In this document: positions 22,701 to 35,838 of the stretch, piece after piece | Layout of the letters: each line of letters begins with the position of its first letter | Position numbering within the stretch: position 1 is the stretch's first letter | Source: Athripsodes cinereus | Taxonomy: Eukaryota; Arthropoda; Insecta; Trichoptera; Leptoceridae | DNA: 64,000 nucleotides | NCBI GenBank assembly: GCA_947579605.1 | Contig: OX388307.1 | Coordinates: forward strand, 16,469,237 to 16,533,236 | Reading direction: 5' to 3' | The notes under the pieces: model-generated | What the model was told of the DNA's origin: nothing | The model's input: only the letters and a program-made list of their open reading frames with translations | Database searches by the model: none | Translations under genes and position numbers: made by a program

Positions 22701-25434
22701 ATCCAGGATACGAGTTAATATTTCTTATTCAACAATGGCAGTGTTATCATCCACCAGTATTTTATTGAAAGACGTTTATCTGTCTATTTATATGAAAATA
22801 AATAAATATGAAAAAAAAACATTAGTTTTCAATTTCATTTAATTAACATATCATTTGTATATTTGAGTAAGATCTTATTAAGTGTTGATATGTTAAATTG
22901 TTACTTAAATTGATTTAAATTGTAATCATTTTTATGATCTCTAATTTTTGTATAGTTATAGTTTGTTTATTGTATCGTTACTGTTTTGGTATATTTTGAT
23001 GATTGTGTGACGTTATAAAGTTTATCTGTATACTTGTAAAGGCAATTGCCGTATATTGTGTTAAAAATAAAATAAATAAATAAATAAAATATTTTGGTAA
23101 TTTTTGTATTGCTGTACTATTGTACTTTTAAGTTTCAATATGTACCATAAAAGGCAAACTGCAGTAAATGGTTCAAATAAATAAATACTGTCATCCGGAT
23201 TGCGGCATAATATAATTGGGAACACATGTTAAGATAATCGTGTCTACCATTGTCAGACAACCTCAACCGTCACCTTTCTGACACACTCCAATACATTCAT
23301 TATCATCATTATGAGATACAGTGACAGGAAATGTGAGTTAAATATATGTTATGAATTTTTTGACACTATTGGATGTCGAATTGAACTAAGTATAGGTATA
23401 ATTATACAACATTCAAAAATTTCAAGTCATGTGATAAGCATGACACAGAGGAATTGGGAATGTTACCTAGGTTTAAAGAGAACTCTTAACCAAGCCTTGA
23501 GTCGATTCATAAGCGTTGAGACTGTGTTGTGTACTCCTTAAGGAAGTTCACATATTATGTATGTGTATCATATACAACATACCTACCTAGTTAGTACCTA
23601 TTCAACTAGGTTGAGTATCAGTGAGTGTCATCAATTGGAATGATTAATCTAGATTGGTTCAAAATACAAAGAGAAAAATATTTTGTGATTTTAGTACATT
23701 GTATGATTTATGTCATACACAAAAATATATCTGATAAGAGGTAAGAATTAAAGTGTAAACCAAAGTTAGTAGGTATATATGTACATTGATAAACTGACAC
23801 ATAAAGAATTTATTCATATCTTATCAGCTGTGTACTGAGTAACTGTGTTCATAACACATACACACACACACACACACACACATAAGTAGCAACAATGTGA
23901 TGGTACAAATATCAGGAATATAGTATCATACATATTATAACATTATTAGCTGTGATAACAATGATTGAAAACATCCATCATAAAAATGATAAAACACAGA
24001 TATTATTCATAAACATTGATTATTGTTTTATGACCAATTGTTTGTTATGTTAAGGGTTTAAATTTATCTCTCAGAAAACAATAAAATATCACATCAATCA
24101 CAACTGATAAATTGCGGAAAGAATAAAAAAAACCTTTAATATCTATCTATTCCCTCACGCCGTATCCCAAGTGGGGTAGGCAGAGAGAATGGAACACCAA
24201 TTAGATCTGTCCTTACATACTTCTCTCGCCTCCTATAATATCTATCTATTCTTTATTATCTATCTAATAAAGTATTAATGTTAATCATAGACATACTCTA
24301 TGTATATATCTATATTTATAATATGACGTGGATGTAATGTCCTAGAATTTATGAATTGTACAGTGTCCTTGAAGTGCTTCGGCACGTAAACGACACTTTA
24401 ATATTGTCCAATAATAATACTATACCTGCAATTCAGTACATTATTGCGGAATATTCGTGTTCCAACTTAACGCATTAATAATAATAATAATATGCTGTCT
24501 CACTCTATATCATTAAGATGATAATGGTTATGCGCTGTCTAACAAACTGTCTCAACGGACGCTGGTTTAAAACTGGCTGTAAAATTTGATCGGCTGTAGG
24601 CCCGATTTTTTCTTTGAATTACCTATCTAGTATATTTTTGATGTTAATATGTATTTTTTGTTAAAATACCTAATTATTTTTTCAATAATAAAAATATCCT
24701 GTAATACTCTTGTATGTATGCACATTTTTTCTAACACAAAACATGTAACAATATTCTTGAAAATATACCCTTCAATAATAGCATGTTAATTTAGTACGAA
24801 ATTATTTCTCTTTCACTTATATAGTTCAAAGATATATTATATTCTACCCTGCTGTTTATGAGGTCATCTTCTTTTCAAAATATTTATTTATTATGTTTGG
24901 TTTAAACTTAAAAACAATACACTGTAAACCTGCTGAATTATTTGAAACAATTAAAATTATAAGCATTACTGATGAAAATTTTTGGGACTGCAAAAATTTA
25001 AATAAAAATGATAAGGATAGTAGAACTTAAATTACTTAAATGGGATACAAAAATATTGGGCAGAAACAGTTTAAAGAACGTAAAACAATAGTGATTTTTT
25101 GAGTTATTTATGTATGTAGATCTTTGAAGCAGCAATACCACCAGCAATATTGACAGTTCTCTCCAATCAAAATTTATAGAGAACATGACAATGGTTCACA
25201 ACTTAGCACATGGGGTTATCATCTCGAGAACAACAGAATGCACATTATATTTTTACATAACAGATGGTGTTAACCTGCAAGTATCAGTGACACCACATCA
25301 CACCACGTTACACTAGGATACTTTACTTTCTGTAATATTATTACGAATTATTTATCAATATTAGATTATTACCCCATTCCACATGCAGTCTGTAAGTTTC
25401 TTTCACCAAAACTATTACTACTACTAAATGGCAT
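19734..25434 (-). CDS. Oaz: Ornithine decarboxylase antizyme (translated with +1 frameshift)
   Basis: Binds and inhibits ornithine decarboxylase and directs it to the proteasome; also limits polyamine uptake. Coding exons on the minus strand: 25434-25373, 21422-21249, 20473-20355, 20261-20166 and 19991-19734. ORF1 (64 codons) starts at ATG 25434, begins MPFSSSNSFGERNLQTACGM, joins exon 2 in phase (GG|T), and stops at TGA 21292-21290. Shifting +1 at TCC TGA opens ORF2 (171 codons), giving about 235 residues, normal for the family. Antizyme landmarks in ORF2: KDVKPVKIDFNIFLTET, SQWKTVLEDKTLFMTVP, SKESFITLLEFAEERLGCE, and DRVALLRTFMFMGFQLL near the C-terminus. ORF2 starts with a Pro/Ser/Thr-rich linker. 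Expression is expected to be self-regulated, since polyamines raise the frameshift rate in this family. The first exon is the least certain part: it was chosen on splice phase and position about 4 kb upstream. Confidence 0.92.
20528..20630 (+). mobile_element. LINE 3'-end remnant in antizyme intron 2
   Basis: The sequence TTTACTGGAAGACATTGCCTC, then CAAGGCAATATGTACGCC and TTTTGTACAAATTT resembles the conserved 3' tails of insect non-LTR elements (a 'TGGAAGA...CGCC...TTGTAC' pattern). It has no coding part and lies antisense to the gene. Confidence 0.45.
20809..20847. repeat. Perfect 19-bp hairpin in antizyme intron 2
   Basis: The arms TATTTACGATGTGTATAAT and the reverse complement are separated by a single base. 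This would extrude as a tight hairpin in DNA or intronic RNA. I see no target duplication or family match elsewhere in the window. Confidence 0.8.
21287..21295 (-). promoter_or_regulatory. Oaz: Programmed +1 ribosomal frameshift site of antizyme
   Basis: On the minus strand the message reads CTG TGG TGG TCC TGA TGT CCC. TCC is the last ORF1 codon, TGA the ORF1 stop, and the next frame continues GAT GTC CCT GCC. This TCC-TGA-T core and the flanking G+C-rich text are the conserved antizyme recoding signal. The site lies within exon 2, about 42 bases before its splice donor. Downstream text is C-rich (GTGCCCTCGGCTCCGCCTCCC) and may fold, but I could not test a pseudoknot. Confidence 0.95.
23861..23882. 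repeat. (CA)n microsatellite in antizyme intron 1
   Basis: Eleven CA units in a row, flanked by A+T-rich DNA. This is an ordinary simple repeat and a likely length polymorphism. Confidence 0.95.
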
Positions 25435-28080
25435 TTGGGAAATAATCACGGCCATTTTTCCACAATTTTCACTTCGCGAAAAACACAAAAAAGGAAAAAA
25501 AAATAAAAGGCTGGTAACTTCGAAACTCTACGTTCGATTTACTTCAAATCTTCTGCGAAATAATATTCACAAAAAACAAATTAATTAAGATTTTAGATTC
25601 AGAAAATTCTCTTATCAATTTATTTTACAACGTAGTAAAGACAAAATGGCGACACTCAAGAGATCGTAGCGAGCACAAGTACGCGGTAGAGGAGTTGAAA
25701 CAACTGTGTGTATATTGTCGTGTGGATGTAGTAGATATATATATAATATACGATATACCTACGTAATAATTATGTAGCATGTACGCAGCGTATCGCGGCT
25801 TTGGATGTATATGTTAGTATAGGATCGTTGGGTGAATGTGTAAGTATATATGTATATACTATAGGTATATAGGAGGTACATCAATGCTCCGCAGTCGTTG
25901 TTCCTTTATTTCAGCGGCGCGCGCAATGACGTCATTGCTAGTAGATTTGTCTGGATTTTTTTGGATACTTGCACAGTTGAAAATCATAAATATTGCACAA
26001 TTTAGCGAAGCTGTATTCAATAGTATATTATTATTACATATAGAAGTCAAAATATCTTTGACATAGTTAACCTAAACAAATCAAGCGCAATTAAATTGAA
26101 CAAATCTTCACCAGAGCATTTTAAAACTTAACAATTTACTTACTGAACTGTAAAACAATTAAGTTTAAAAAAAAATATTGCAGTTATTGGAACAAAGGGT
26201 GCACTTTTCTGCAAAAAATACATTCCCAGAATAAATGTTTTTTTTTTTAAATTATGTACACCAAAATTTTCACAAACAATTCTGCATTTACGTAACGAAA
26301 TGAATATAATAATATGTACAAAAATAAAATACACAATATACTCTCTGGTAACTTACATTTCAGTGATACCCAAACCCAACAATATGTAGCACATGTAAAA
26401 CAATAGGTTAGGTAAATATATGTACCTAGATTCATTTTGAAATCATTAAAATTATCTCATAATTATGACCATAATAATATTAAAGTCGAAATAATAATAT
26501 ACTTAGATTTATCATAAACAAGAGTTGAAAATTATTTAAAATTTAAACGTCTTGTATTATACCTACATATCATTCGTTTCGAAGGCCTTGTGAAGAATAT
26601 TTTAAATAATTGTATGGAATCATCTGCTACATTCTATTTCATATAAAAAAAATATTTCCATGCCTGGATTATCACTAAAGCTATACAGTATAACAGAATA
26701 GAAATAAACTTCTTCTGACAATACATAATACAGTATCACGTTATAACTTTGCAAGAAGTATAGAACGTTGTTTGTATACTTTATGCACCAGGCATTTTTT
26801 GTTCAAACATTACGTAGGTAGGTACCTTGGTAGGTAACTGTATAATATTTTGTAATAAAAATAAACTTACACGGTATTCGCGTGATCCAGTAAGGCCATG
26901 AAAATTCGTTATGAGGAATGTCATTAATTTATTATTAATACTTCGTAATTTCAAGTTATAAATTACTAAAAAGTCACGAAACTGAAACAAATAGTTTCAG
27001 AAAACCGAACAAAAATGTTTTAAGTTTAATTTAATGGTATCATGAATCTCTATAAAATTATGCATGTCGTTGAGTTATAATTAATGTTAATATCATTACT
27101 TATCATGACGTTGTATCACTTATTGACAAATAAGACCACAGTTGGAAGACACGATGAAGTAAAGGGTAAACAATGTGTACACATTAACACAAAATATAAT
27201 ATTAGTCAGACCATGAAATATACGTCTTTATAAAATTGAACAAGATTGATCGAGAAAAAAACAATTAGGTGTGTGTGAATTATAAATAACAGAATGTCTT
27301 AGGTAAATTTACACTAAATTTAAATGAAAGAAAATGCAGTAGGTATGTATTAAAAAACAATATGAAATGATTGACGACGCTTCAATATACTGTAATTATG
27401 AAATTATGTTGACAACAGTTTTATGTTTATAACGACGAAAAAAATTGTTACCATGACGCAGAGTTTTAACTAGTTGCCTGTTATTCCAGTGAAGACACGT
27501 CATAATAATATTATCTTATAGAGGCATTCTGTATTTCAGAGACATACTTATATGTACGTAAATATAATAAAGCGAATCTTAATAGGAGACATAATTACGT
27601 CTGCTGATACAATATCGTGTAATATTTGGATGCACCTACCTACTATTTATTATTCATTGAATATTGAAGGTCTTAAACTCTCCCCGTGTAAGAAGTTCAT
27701 AGATAAACGTGGCATGTTTTGTAAATAGTACCTATACATACAAAATGTGATATAATAATAATTATTATAATGTCGGTAGCAACCAGATAACTCACTCTCA
27801 CTATCAACGTAGAAACAAATATTCGCAACGAGTGGACTTTGAACGTGAACTTCAACATTAGTAAATCCTTATTATTATCCGCCATTTTAAATGAAAGCTC
27901 ACATAAGATTTTTTGAGACTTAATTTTCTTCAGACACATCAAGGAACTAATCCGGAAAGTTTCAGCCGGTTATAAATTATTTTCCTGAAAATATACTTAT
28001 ATATTTCCTGGGCTAAACAAAGTTAGGAAAAGAGAACCAAACACCTAATACATGGGAGAATAGGACTAGGCTGAGTTGCA
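25435..28080. other. Antizyme upstream region and gene-free DNA
   Basis: About 25480-25960 should contain the antizyme 5' untranslated region and promoter. It is richer in CG dinucleotides than its surroundings (TACGCGGTAGAGG, CGCAGCGTATCGCGGC, GCGGCGCGCGCAATGACGTCAT). The TGACGTCAT word near 25925 is a CRE-like site, a guess from sequence only. The rest is plain A+T-rich DNA without a credible gene. Confidence 0.45.
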
Positions 28081-28089
28081 TTTAAAAAA

Positions 28090-28400
28090 AATTAATATAT
28101 TTTTTTTAAATGATGAAATACATAAGTCTGAAAAGAAATCTGTATGAATCATGTGTCTTGGCAGTGATTACATACGGCTAAGAAACCATGACGCTAATGC
28201 CTGCAAAGATAAGAAAGTAGAGACGTGTACAGCGAGCTATGGAAAAACAAAGAGTGAGCAATGAAACAACCCGAAGGTGGGTTCGTATTGCTGAGGGTGT
28301 AGAATGGGTTCGTGTCGCTCAAGACCGTGAAAAAAATGAAAAATTTTGGAAGAGGCCCACTATATTCAGCAGTGGAGAGACGAAGACTAACAGTAAAATA
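28090..28400 (+). pseudogene. Decayed RTE-type LINE reverse transcriptase, C-terminal piece
   Basis: Conceptual reading in broken frames gives LKRNLYESCVLAVITYG, then ETMTL, RAMEKQRVSNE, and WVRVAQDREKNEKFWKRP near the end. This matches the C-terminal tail of RTE-type elements (the LxxSCVLPVxTYG, QRAMER and WxRVAxDRxxW blocks). Internal stops are present (after TYG and after IRK), so it is dead. Confidence 0.75.
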
Positions 28401-29775
28401 TCTGCTTTTTAACACGCATTTCTGTATACGGAATCATGATAATATAATTTTGCAGTTCGAGCACAAAGTCTGATAACGTCGCACTTTAAAAGAGTATTAA
28501 AATACGAGTAGTGCTCAACGAAAATTGCCTTTGATAATCCTATGATAAAAAATTACATTGATACTTATTTGTATTATTATTGAGTCAATAAATTGTTAAT
28601 CGCTCAGATTAATTAATCATTCAGAGACGATTCTCTTTGATATAATAATTAAATTATTATTTCGGCACCAAAACTCATATCCGCAATACATTTATCTGTG
28701 CCAGTAAATACAATAATACACACCTACACAAATCGATGTAAGTAGGTACCTACTTACTACAGGATATATTAAGAGTAATTACTATCAATTATCATAAAAA
28801 GTAATTAGAATGAAATATTTTGCAACTTCCTCTCCAGAAATATGTTGATCGCCATTTGAATGGTTGACATTTCTAATAAATTACTCTTTTCCGAGCCAAG
28901 TATGTACCTACAATTTCCTCACAGAGTCTAAATGATAAATCACCACAATATTCCTAATAGGTACATTATATAATAATATGTGTACCTTAGTACTTTGTTT
29001 ATATATATTTCATAACAGATAGGGAATATTGAGCATAACGAATCTCTATATTTCTATGTATCATTAGCTTTTATCTAAGAGTATTTATCTATTCATTCAT
29101 GTTGTACTACTTTGTTGCACGTCGATAAAACTAAACTATAAATATCACCATCCTGCATTTTTGTTTCTAATCACAATTAAACAATTTATTTGTCATACAG
29201 GTTTGACGAGTTCTATCACTTAAAATGTCCCCAAGCTTAAAAATTTGAAACACTTAATCAAACCACACATTAACCAAGTAGCTGTAAAGTAAAATGTAGG
29301 AATGCGATGAAGAGTAAATATTTAATAACGGGCAAATTAATATTAATACACAACATGTTAAGAACATACAATAATTGAAAACATTGTTTTGCCGGATAAT
29401 CGAACCATTTCAGCTTGCCAAGTTCCTAAAAATCTTGGCTGAAGGGCAAAATATGCGTCGAGGAATGTAACGAAAGTGATAAGAGAGACGTAAAAAATAA
29501 TCATTCAAACAATACACTTACCTACGCCAAAGGGAGATCCAATATCAAAATATGAATTAATTTGACGCAGATCTACTTACAATAAATTGACATAATATTG
29601 ATCTATCTATTAGGTATTATTTATATATATCGGTGTCATCAACAACATTTGTGTCTACATGACATTATACAAATATTACCAAGTATTGATATAAAGGATG
29701 TAAGTTTACAAATATATTAATTTGCTTTTTATTTTTATTTTTATTGATTGTTTTGTTGTTTTGAAATTGAAGACT

Positions 29776-29940
29776 GTAGGCAGGTGTACGAAAAAAAAAG
29801 ACATTTTACATCTCAAATTCAGCGATGAGGTTTGCCACCCATCCTGAATTGTCCCATTTTTGTTGGCGGCTTGTATGTTTATTACATTCAGCTGGTCTGC
29901 TGACTACCCCACTTGTGGGATATGTCGTGATGGTATAGTA
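29776..29940 (+). repeat. Dispersed repeat family A copy
   Basis: One of the better-preserved copies: GGCAGGTGTACGAAAAA, ACATTTTACATCTCAAATTC, GATGAGGTTTGCCACCCATCC, CTTGTATGTTTATTACATTC, then GGTCTGCTGACTACCCCACT and TGTGGGATATGTCGTGATGG. Confidence 0.75.
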
Positions 29941-30094
29941 GTAGTAGTATAGTAGTAGTAATTATTTTTGTTCATGTTATTTGTATAAAGGCGCAAGCCG
30001 CATATATTCTAAATAAATAAATAAATTATCTGCCACATACGTAAATAAAATTTAAAAAATATATTTATAAGGGATAAGTCCTTCAATCACGTTT

Positions 30095-30265
30095 TAAGAC
30101 ATTTAACACCTTCAGTTCAGCAATGAGGTATGCCGTCCATCCTAAATGTCTTAACTTTTATTGGCGTAGAGAGGATGACTTGCATATTTATTACAAGCAG
30201 TCGGTACGCTATCTACCCCATTTGTGAGAGATGCTGTGATGGGTTGGATGAATGGATAAGTCCTT
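30095..30265 (+). repeat. Dispersed repeat family A copy, close to the previous one
   Basis: Same block order as 29776-29940, in the same orientation, about 320 bases further on: TTCAGCAATGAGGTATGCCG, TCCATCCTAAATGTCTTAAC, GGATGACTTGCATATTTATT, CTACCCCATTTGTGAGAGAT. Confidence 0.7.
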
Positions 30266-30488
30266 AAAAGAGTGAAGACTCCTTCCAAACATCCAGATAA
30301 TTTAAAAATCGGATCCGGTTTTCTATGCATTCAATTTTTTCTGTCTAACCGGCGAGCTTTAATGAGCAGTCTAAGGACTGGCTCGCAAAAATGCCAAAAA
30401 TGAGAATCTTTTAAAGGAAAGATTAATTAATACCTACAAGTAAATCTTGCAAGTTTCGTTAGGTACGCGGTAAAAAACCACCAAAACA

Positions 30489-30532
30489 ATAAGTTTAACC
30501 ATATCGGTCGGTCGATATGGTTAAACTTATTC
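30489..30532. repeat. Perfect hairpin next to a CGGT repeat
   Basis: AATAAGTTTAACCATATCG and its complement flank a five-base loop. Directly after it is a run of CGGT units (CGGTCGGTCGGTCGG), and then the LINE fragment at 30545. Confidence 0.8.
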
Positions 30533-30544
30533 GGTCGGTCGGTC

Positions 30545-30851
30545 GGAACACGTCGAAAACGAAGAAGTGTTAACCAGGGCTGGCGAAAAAAGGCAACGCC
30601 TCAAAAGAATCTGCCAACAACGAGCTAACTGGATTGGCCACAACATCAGGCACCCAGGACTGCTCATCGCAATCGCAGAAGGCAGAACCGAAGGCACAAA
30701 TGGCAGAGGCCGACCGAGAGACGCCTATATGGACCAACTGAAGAGGGACATGAGCTGTGGCTCATACATGGAGTTAAAGAGACTGGCTGAGAATAGGGAG
30801 GAGTGGAGAAGAAAGTCCAAACTCGTTGCAGACCAATCCAATGGATTGTAA
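30545..30851 (+). pseudogene. LINE reverse-transcriptase C-terminal fragment (copy 1)
   Basis: The frame from 30567 to the stop at 30851 gives 94 codons containing CQQRANWIGHNIRHPGLLIA, IAEGRTEGTNGRGRPRDAY, and MELKRLAENREEWRRKSKL. This is the familiar end of a non-LTR reverse-transcriptase polyprotein: W-x-GH, then a GRGRPR stretch, then the LKRLAENR-WR tail. The upstream catalytic domain is missing. A second piece with the same ending lies at 63412-63549 on the minus strand. Confidence 0.75.
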
Positions 30852-32135
30852 CTCATTATATATAACCATATCGACAAAATAATAGAAAATGGTAGCATTG
30901 TAAGCATAGATACCTACAACATAAGAAAACAACTATTATAGTAGGTATAGGTACGTAGGTACCTAAAATCAATAATATTTTATTAGTATAATACCTATGT
31001 AAATTGGAAAGCGCAGACATCTAAAAGACATATAAAATGTGAGTTGTAGAGCTCTGTAGTGCTCGTACATGAAAAAGAAATTGTCCTTGCTTATGTTTCC
31101 AGGATGTAGGTAGATACCAGGTACCTACTTGACTAAAGAACTAAATAGCTGTTAACACATAATTAGTTTGTTTTTAATAATATTGTGTAATTACCACAAG
31201 GGTACAACGTGTTGTGACAGATTTAGGACGGACGTCAGTGATGATAACGAAACATCACCTGTTATAAATAAAATCAAGCAAAATAAAACAATGGATCTTA
31301 GATAGATAAGTGTATGTATTATCAGTAATATTAGGTACCTAGCGGCAAACTGATAACTGGCCAACTGCGCATATTTTCAACATAAAAACAATTATACATA
31401 ATAATATCTATAGGTATGCCAATCTATAGCTGATACATTATTACTTACGTACATCGCTATTTTATATAGTTAGGTACATAATACTCTATGTAATATAATT
31501 TATATCATCATGAGACATTACATTACTATTACTATGTATAACAACAATAATATTAAATTGAGCACATTGTTTGTTCCAAGTAAAACACATCTGTCTCAAG
31601 AGTATCAAGTTGAAAGGAAGGGTGAGAAGCGGTAAGAAGAGGGTAAGGAGAGTAAGTAAGTAACTATTAATAATTACGTTTATATCTATAATATGCATTC
31701 TGGAGATATATTCTTACAACCTTTTACCTGATTTCAATATCACGTTGATAAGACAATGCAGGTACTTAGATTGGTACAAACAAGATAACATTATTATCAT
31801 TCTATATGAAATAAAAATAATGTTTTTATTGCGTGGTTTTGTGAAACGACTGTTTTGAAAGGAAATTATAATTTAGATAACGTGACGATATAATTGATTT
31901 GTGTGAGATTTTTGATAATAGTAATTATCCTTACAATAAATGGTGTCAATTATTTATATTAGATTTAATGTGATAATTACTTATATAAATGTAAGAGTAG
32001 GTACTGACTTCTTTTTAATAACATAATAAACTTTATAAGTTCGATCGAGATATAATTAAAATAAGATTTAAAATAAAACTCTGCATTACTTGTACTATTT
32101 GTACTAACATGATGATAATAACTGTATCATTTGTT

Positions 32136-32240
32136 TATTTATTCATTATTTACTTACACTGTTTACATACAATTTCATAAAGAAGTACATTCGAATTAAA
32201 CACAATCAATATACAGAGAGCTAATTTATCGCAAAAGAGC
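32136..32240 (-). mobile_element. Diverged LINE 3'-tail remnant
   Basis: The order TTTATTTATTCATTATTTAC, ACACTGTTTACATACAATTT, ACAGAGAGCTAATTTATCGC resembles the tail seen in cleaner form at 51236-51360 and 61191-61338. Confidence 0.5.
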
Positions 32241-33225
32241 GATCACTTCCAGTTAACCCAGGTTTAATAAATTGGAGTATAATAATTTTACTTTATAATG
32301 TAAACTGCGTAATGTAGAATAAATGTGTATTTAATTTTATCGATATCACTTCATCTACTGACAATGTTCCAAACTGATAATACATAAAATTTCTCTAAAT
32401 CAAAACCTTTCCAATTTTCCAATATCACTTAAATAAACTGTGTCCATTGGAAAATCATTGAACACGGTGTGATTGAATGTATTTTGTAAATAAAATAGAT
32501 GAGTGATCCAATTTGTCTCAAAACGGAAACCTCACGATAGTAATGGCGATATCTCAGAAAATATGAGCCCGTTATATTACCCAGTTATAGAGACACGTGG
32601 AGAAATATACAAGATCTACATTTAGCTGTGGAAATATGGTTTACTATATCAATTACACACACACACACATATGTATGTAATGTTAATGTATATACATATT
32701 CATTTTAATATCATCAAAAGCCTTGTTCATACCCACTTGTACATAGAGACATACAGAACGTGCAAGAACCTTATAAATAAACTGCACATGTTCCCTGTCG
32801 ACAAATCCGTATACAATACAACTTAACGACAATATTTATCTCTATTCACGGCCATCATGAATAACGTAGATAACGTAGAACAAAGTCATGCAGAAAAACA
32901 ACCTACCTCATCTATATACATAGCTGTAACCTGTAATGTAAGTAATATGTGGTATATATTATAATTTATTCTTAAGACATAATTTAAACATATAAAGCTA
33001 TTTATAGCATGCTTAAAAACAATTATTTGTCTTAGCATTATGTATCAGTATAACATCAGTAGAAGCAGCAAAGGTCTATTGTTAATAAAATAAATAACAA
33101 ACATAATTAAATTAGAAGTTGTCGAGTCTAGACGGGGCATAGAAGATCTCATTGAAAAAAACTTGTACCAGGTTGTTTTATGTTTAAATAGGTAATATTT
33201 CATTCATTCATACCAATGCATCATT

Positions 33226-33445
33226 TCCTATAAGTTGGGTAGCCAGCGGAATAACTGCATATAGTAAACACGCAACTGATCCTTTCTGTGCCAATAAAAG
33301 TGAAGAGATTCAAGATGAGCGGCATATCTCATAGCAGATTTCTAGATGTTTAACGTCTTATACGTGATGTTTTACAAACACCTGTCTTTTACATGACACA
33401 AAAAGAGTGAGAGACTTATTCATTACCGGGGATTCACCGCGATAT
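33226..33445 (-). repeat. Dispersed repeat family A copy, reverse orientation
   Basis: Reverse-orientation blocks: TTGGGTAGCCAGCGGAATAA, TGCCAATAAAAGTGAAGAG, AAGATGAGCGGCATATCTCA, ACAAACACCTGTCTTTTACA, then AAAGAGTGAGAGAC and GGGGATTCACC. Confidence 0.7.
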
Positions 33446-35175
33446 GTATTCTTAGAGTCGTATACTCCTTTATACCTATTGAGGATACTCTACTTAATAC
33501 ACAATCTGTAAAACATTTTACTGTATAATTTACTAAATTAATATATTTACCCAAAAGCATAATTTTCGCACACTTGAAGCATCAGCATGTTGACGATGTC
33601 TCGGAGTCCACAACACTGTTCACTTGTCAATATTAGCTAGTTAGAGTTAGAGTTGGAGGTGAAAAGGTGATAGTGTACAGTACAGAGAATGACTATTCAA
33701 TTGATGTTGATGTTGGTAGTGTATTATAGATACATACACTCTCTGAACACTTGTTTGCATTTGTTGTAGATAATTTATTCTAGTGGCGCGACACTTACTA
33801 TACATTCACAATAATAATACTACTCAACTGGACCCCTGACTTGTATGGTACGATATTAGAAGGTCGACTATAACCACGAGCTGTTGATATAAAAAAGTAT
33901 TAGTGCGGAAAACAAAATGTGTTGAGAGTCTCTATACAAACATCATGATTTAGTTCCCAGAGTATATCCTGGAATCAAAACCATGCATCTACGTCTGAAT
34001 TATTTATGCTTACGAGTGATACAAACATCTAAATTCAGATTACATGACGTCATTATTTATATTTTACGCCTGAATTAATTATTTGCATATTTTATGTCAG
34101 TTGACATATTTTCCGTGACTCGTTTACATATTATCTCGGTTTGAAAATAAGATATTCAAGGCACCTAAATGTTGTAGGTAAATATGAATTAGTAACGTCA
34201 CAATAGAAATTACACCAAGGTTTGTTTGTTTTTTGTCGTACTGTGTCGTCTACATAATATTGTTTGTATGCCTCTGTTACCAGCTACTCCATTACACCCC
34301 GAGGGAATGGTAGTACACTGTGCTGTGGCACGCGAATAGCGAAACATTGGAATATTTAATGCAGCAAGTACAATGTTTTCATATTTGAAAATACCATAAT
34401 AACAGTTTCGTTATGCATAAATAACATTTATTCTAATTTCAGAAACAAGGAGAAAATAAAATTTCTCTACGTATTTCGTTAACTGATGGTACCGAGGATC
34501 GTCAGCAATGTTATTACTAAATTAATATATTCCGATTCAAGATACAAGCACATTGCTTACTGTCAAAGTATTCGGGGGATGTATTTGGGTTTACTATAAT
34601 CTCTTTTTCATCCTATATGTAAAAAAAAACTAAAATTTTAATTGATTATCTTGGTATTTATTTCGTGTTTTAAGTTGTTTTATTTTCTTCTATTAACTAA
34701 ATGCAGTGATGCTTTGAAATTCTGTAGATGCACTAAAAAAACTAAACATTCATATATTTGTTTTTGAAAATTCAACAAAACCTTCCAAATAATTTTCTTT
34801 TCAAAGGCACACCACGAGTCCGATGCAATGACGTAAATAGGAAACTAATACATGTATTGTTTACCACCGCAACAATAATTCAAATAATTACATAAAATAC
34901 TTTTGTAGGTATCACAACAATCTCAGTATACAGATAGGAATCGACTTCAATAAGAGTTATTCCTAAGGCAGAAATTCAAGAGCGGATGTAAGGAAAACGT
35001 GTTTCAAACGACCGATGTGTTTACACACTGAAACTTTTGATGTCGTCTCAATGTTTTTGTATCGTGCTCTGGCGATGGAAATAGATTGCAGAAATTAACT
35101 TGTAAAATAAGGAATGTAACAAATACATTATTGCCAACGGGCAAATGTCCAAAAAAAAAGAGAAAACAATCGATT

Positions 35176-35180
35176 ATAGG
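35176..35180. other. Target-site duplication, left copy
   Basis: ATAGG directly abuts the left LTR. The same five bases follow the right LTR at 41664-41668. Five-base duplications are usual for BEL/Pao integration. Confidence 0.9.
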
Positions 35181-35589
35181 TGTAGAATATTTTCCTGTTA
35201 AAAGGCTAAATATCACTACTGAAATTAGGACTGTGTATAGGAGGCTGTAACTCACCCTAAATTTCTATTTTTCTTTCTTGTATTGCACTTAAACACCTTA
35301 TATAATTGTTTGTTTTAATATCACTATTTGATTTTTATTATCACTGAATTACTTTAATTAAACACAATCACTTAATTACACTATTGAAACTGTTTGATAT
35401 ATGACTGATATATATGCGTGTGCACATCACCAAGGTTTTCAGCAGAAGAGAGTTTTTGTAACAATTATGTGAGCACACTGGGGTATAAGGAAGGGAGTGG
35501 GGGAAGGATATGCAAAGAAGATTGCACACACAATAAAACCAGTGATACACACACAAAAAAAATATTAGATATTGATAATATATCTAACA
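35181..35589 (-). repeat. BEL/Pao long terminal repeat (3' LTR in element orientation)
   Basis: This 409-bp repeat matches 41255-41663 base for base in my reading. On the minus strand it begins TGTTAGATATATTATC and ends ATTCTACA, with the usual TG...CA ends. It should carry the terminator and poly(A) signals for the element. Confidence 0.97.
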
Positions 35590-35602
35590 TCCTCACCACC
35601 CC
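35590..35602 (-). promoter_or_regulatory. Polypurine tract of the BEL/Pao element
   Basis: On the minus strand GGGGTGGTGAGGA lies directly before the 3' LTR. This is the expected place and composition for the plus-strand primer in reverse transcription. Confidence 0.8.
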
Positions 35603-35838
35603 GAAAAGTAGGAATATGTGAATGAAAATCTCATCAAAATGATTGTAACTGTTTCAATGGTTGAAAACCATAACCTTAAGATTCAATTCAATTCCTAATG
35701 TATGTTTACTCAATCAGACCTACATAATGTACATGAACTAATTTAAACGGAAGATACATGTGTATCCGACAACTTATAAATGTATATATAAAATTAGCCT
35801 ACGTTGATAACTTATCCTATACCTAAATGTAAACTTTA

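Larger units (their letters stand above)
28421..30540. other. Gene-free A+T-rich region with dispersed repeats
   Basis: No credible coding frame. It holds two family A repeat copies (29776-29940 and 30095-30265), an AAATAAATAAAT tail near 30005-30025 of another element, and a hairpin at 30489-30532. Confidence 0.5.
30860..35175. other. Gene-free A+T-rich region
   Basis: No credible coding frame. It contains a LINE 3'-tail remnant (32136-32240), a family A repeat in reverse orientation (33226-33445), and a short CA run near 32651-32668. The left flank of the BEL/Pao insertion is at its end. Confidence 0.5.

Noticed and set aside
35368..35556. Identical short frames in the two LTRs (also 41442-41630)
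   Set aside because: They repeat only because the LTRs are identical; LTRs of BEL/Pao elements are noncoding.
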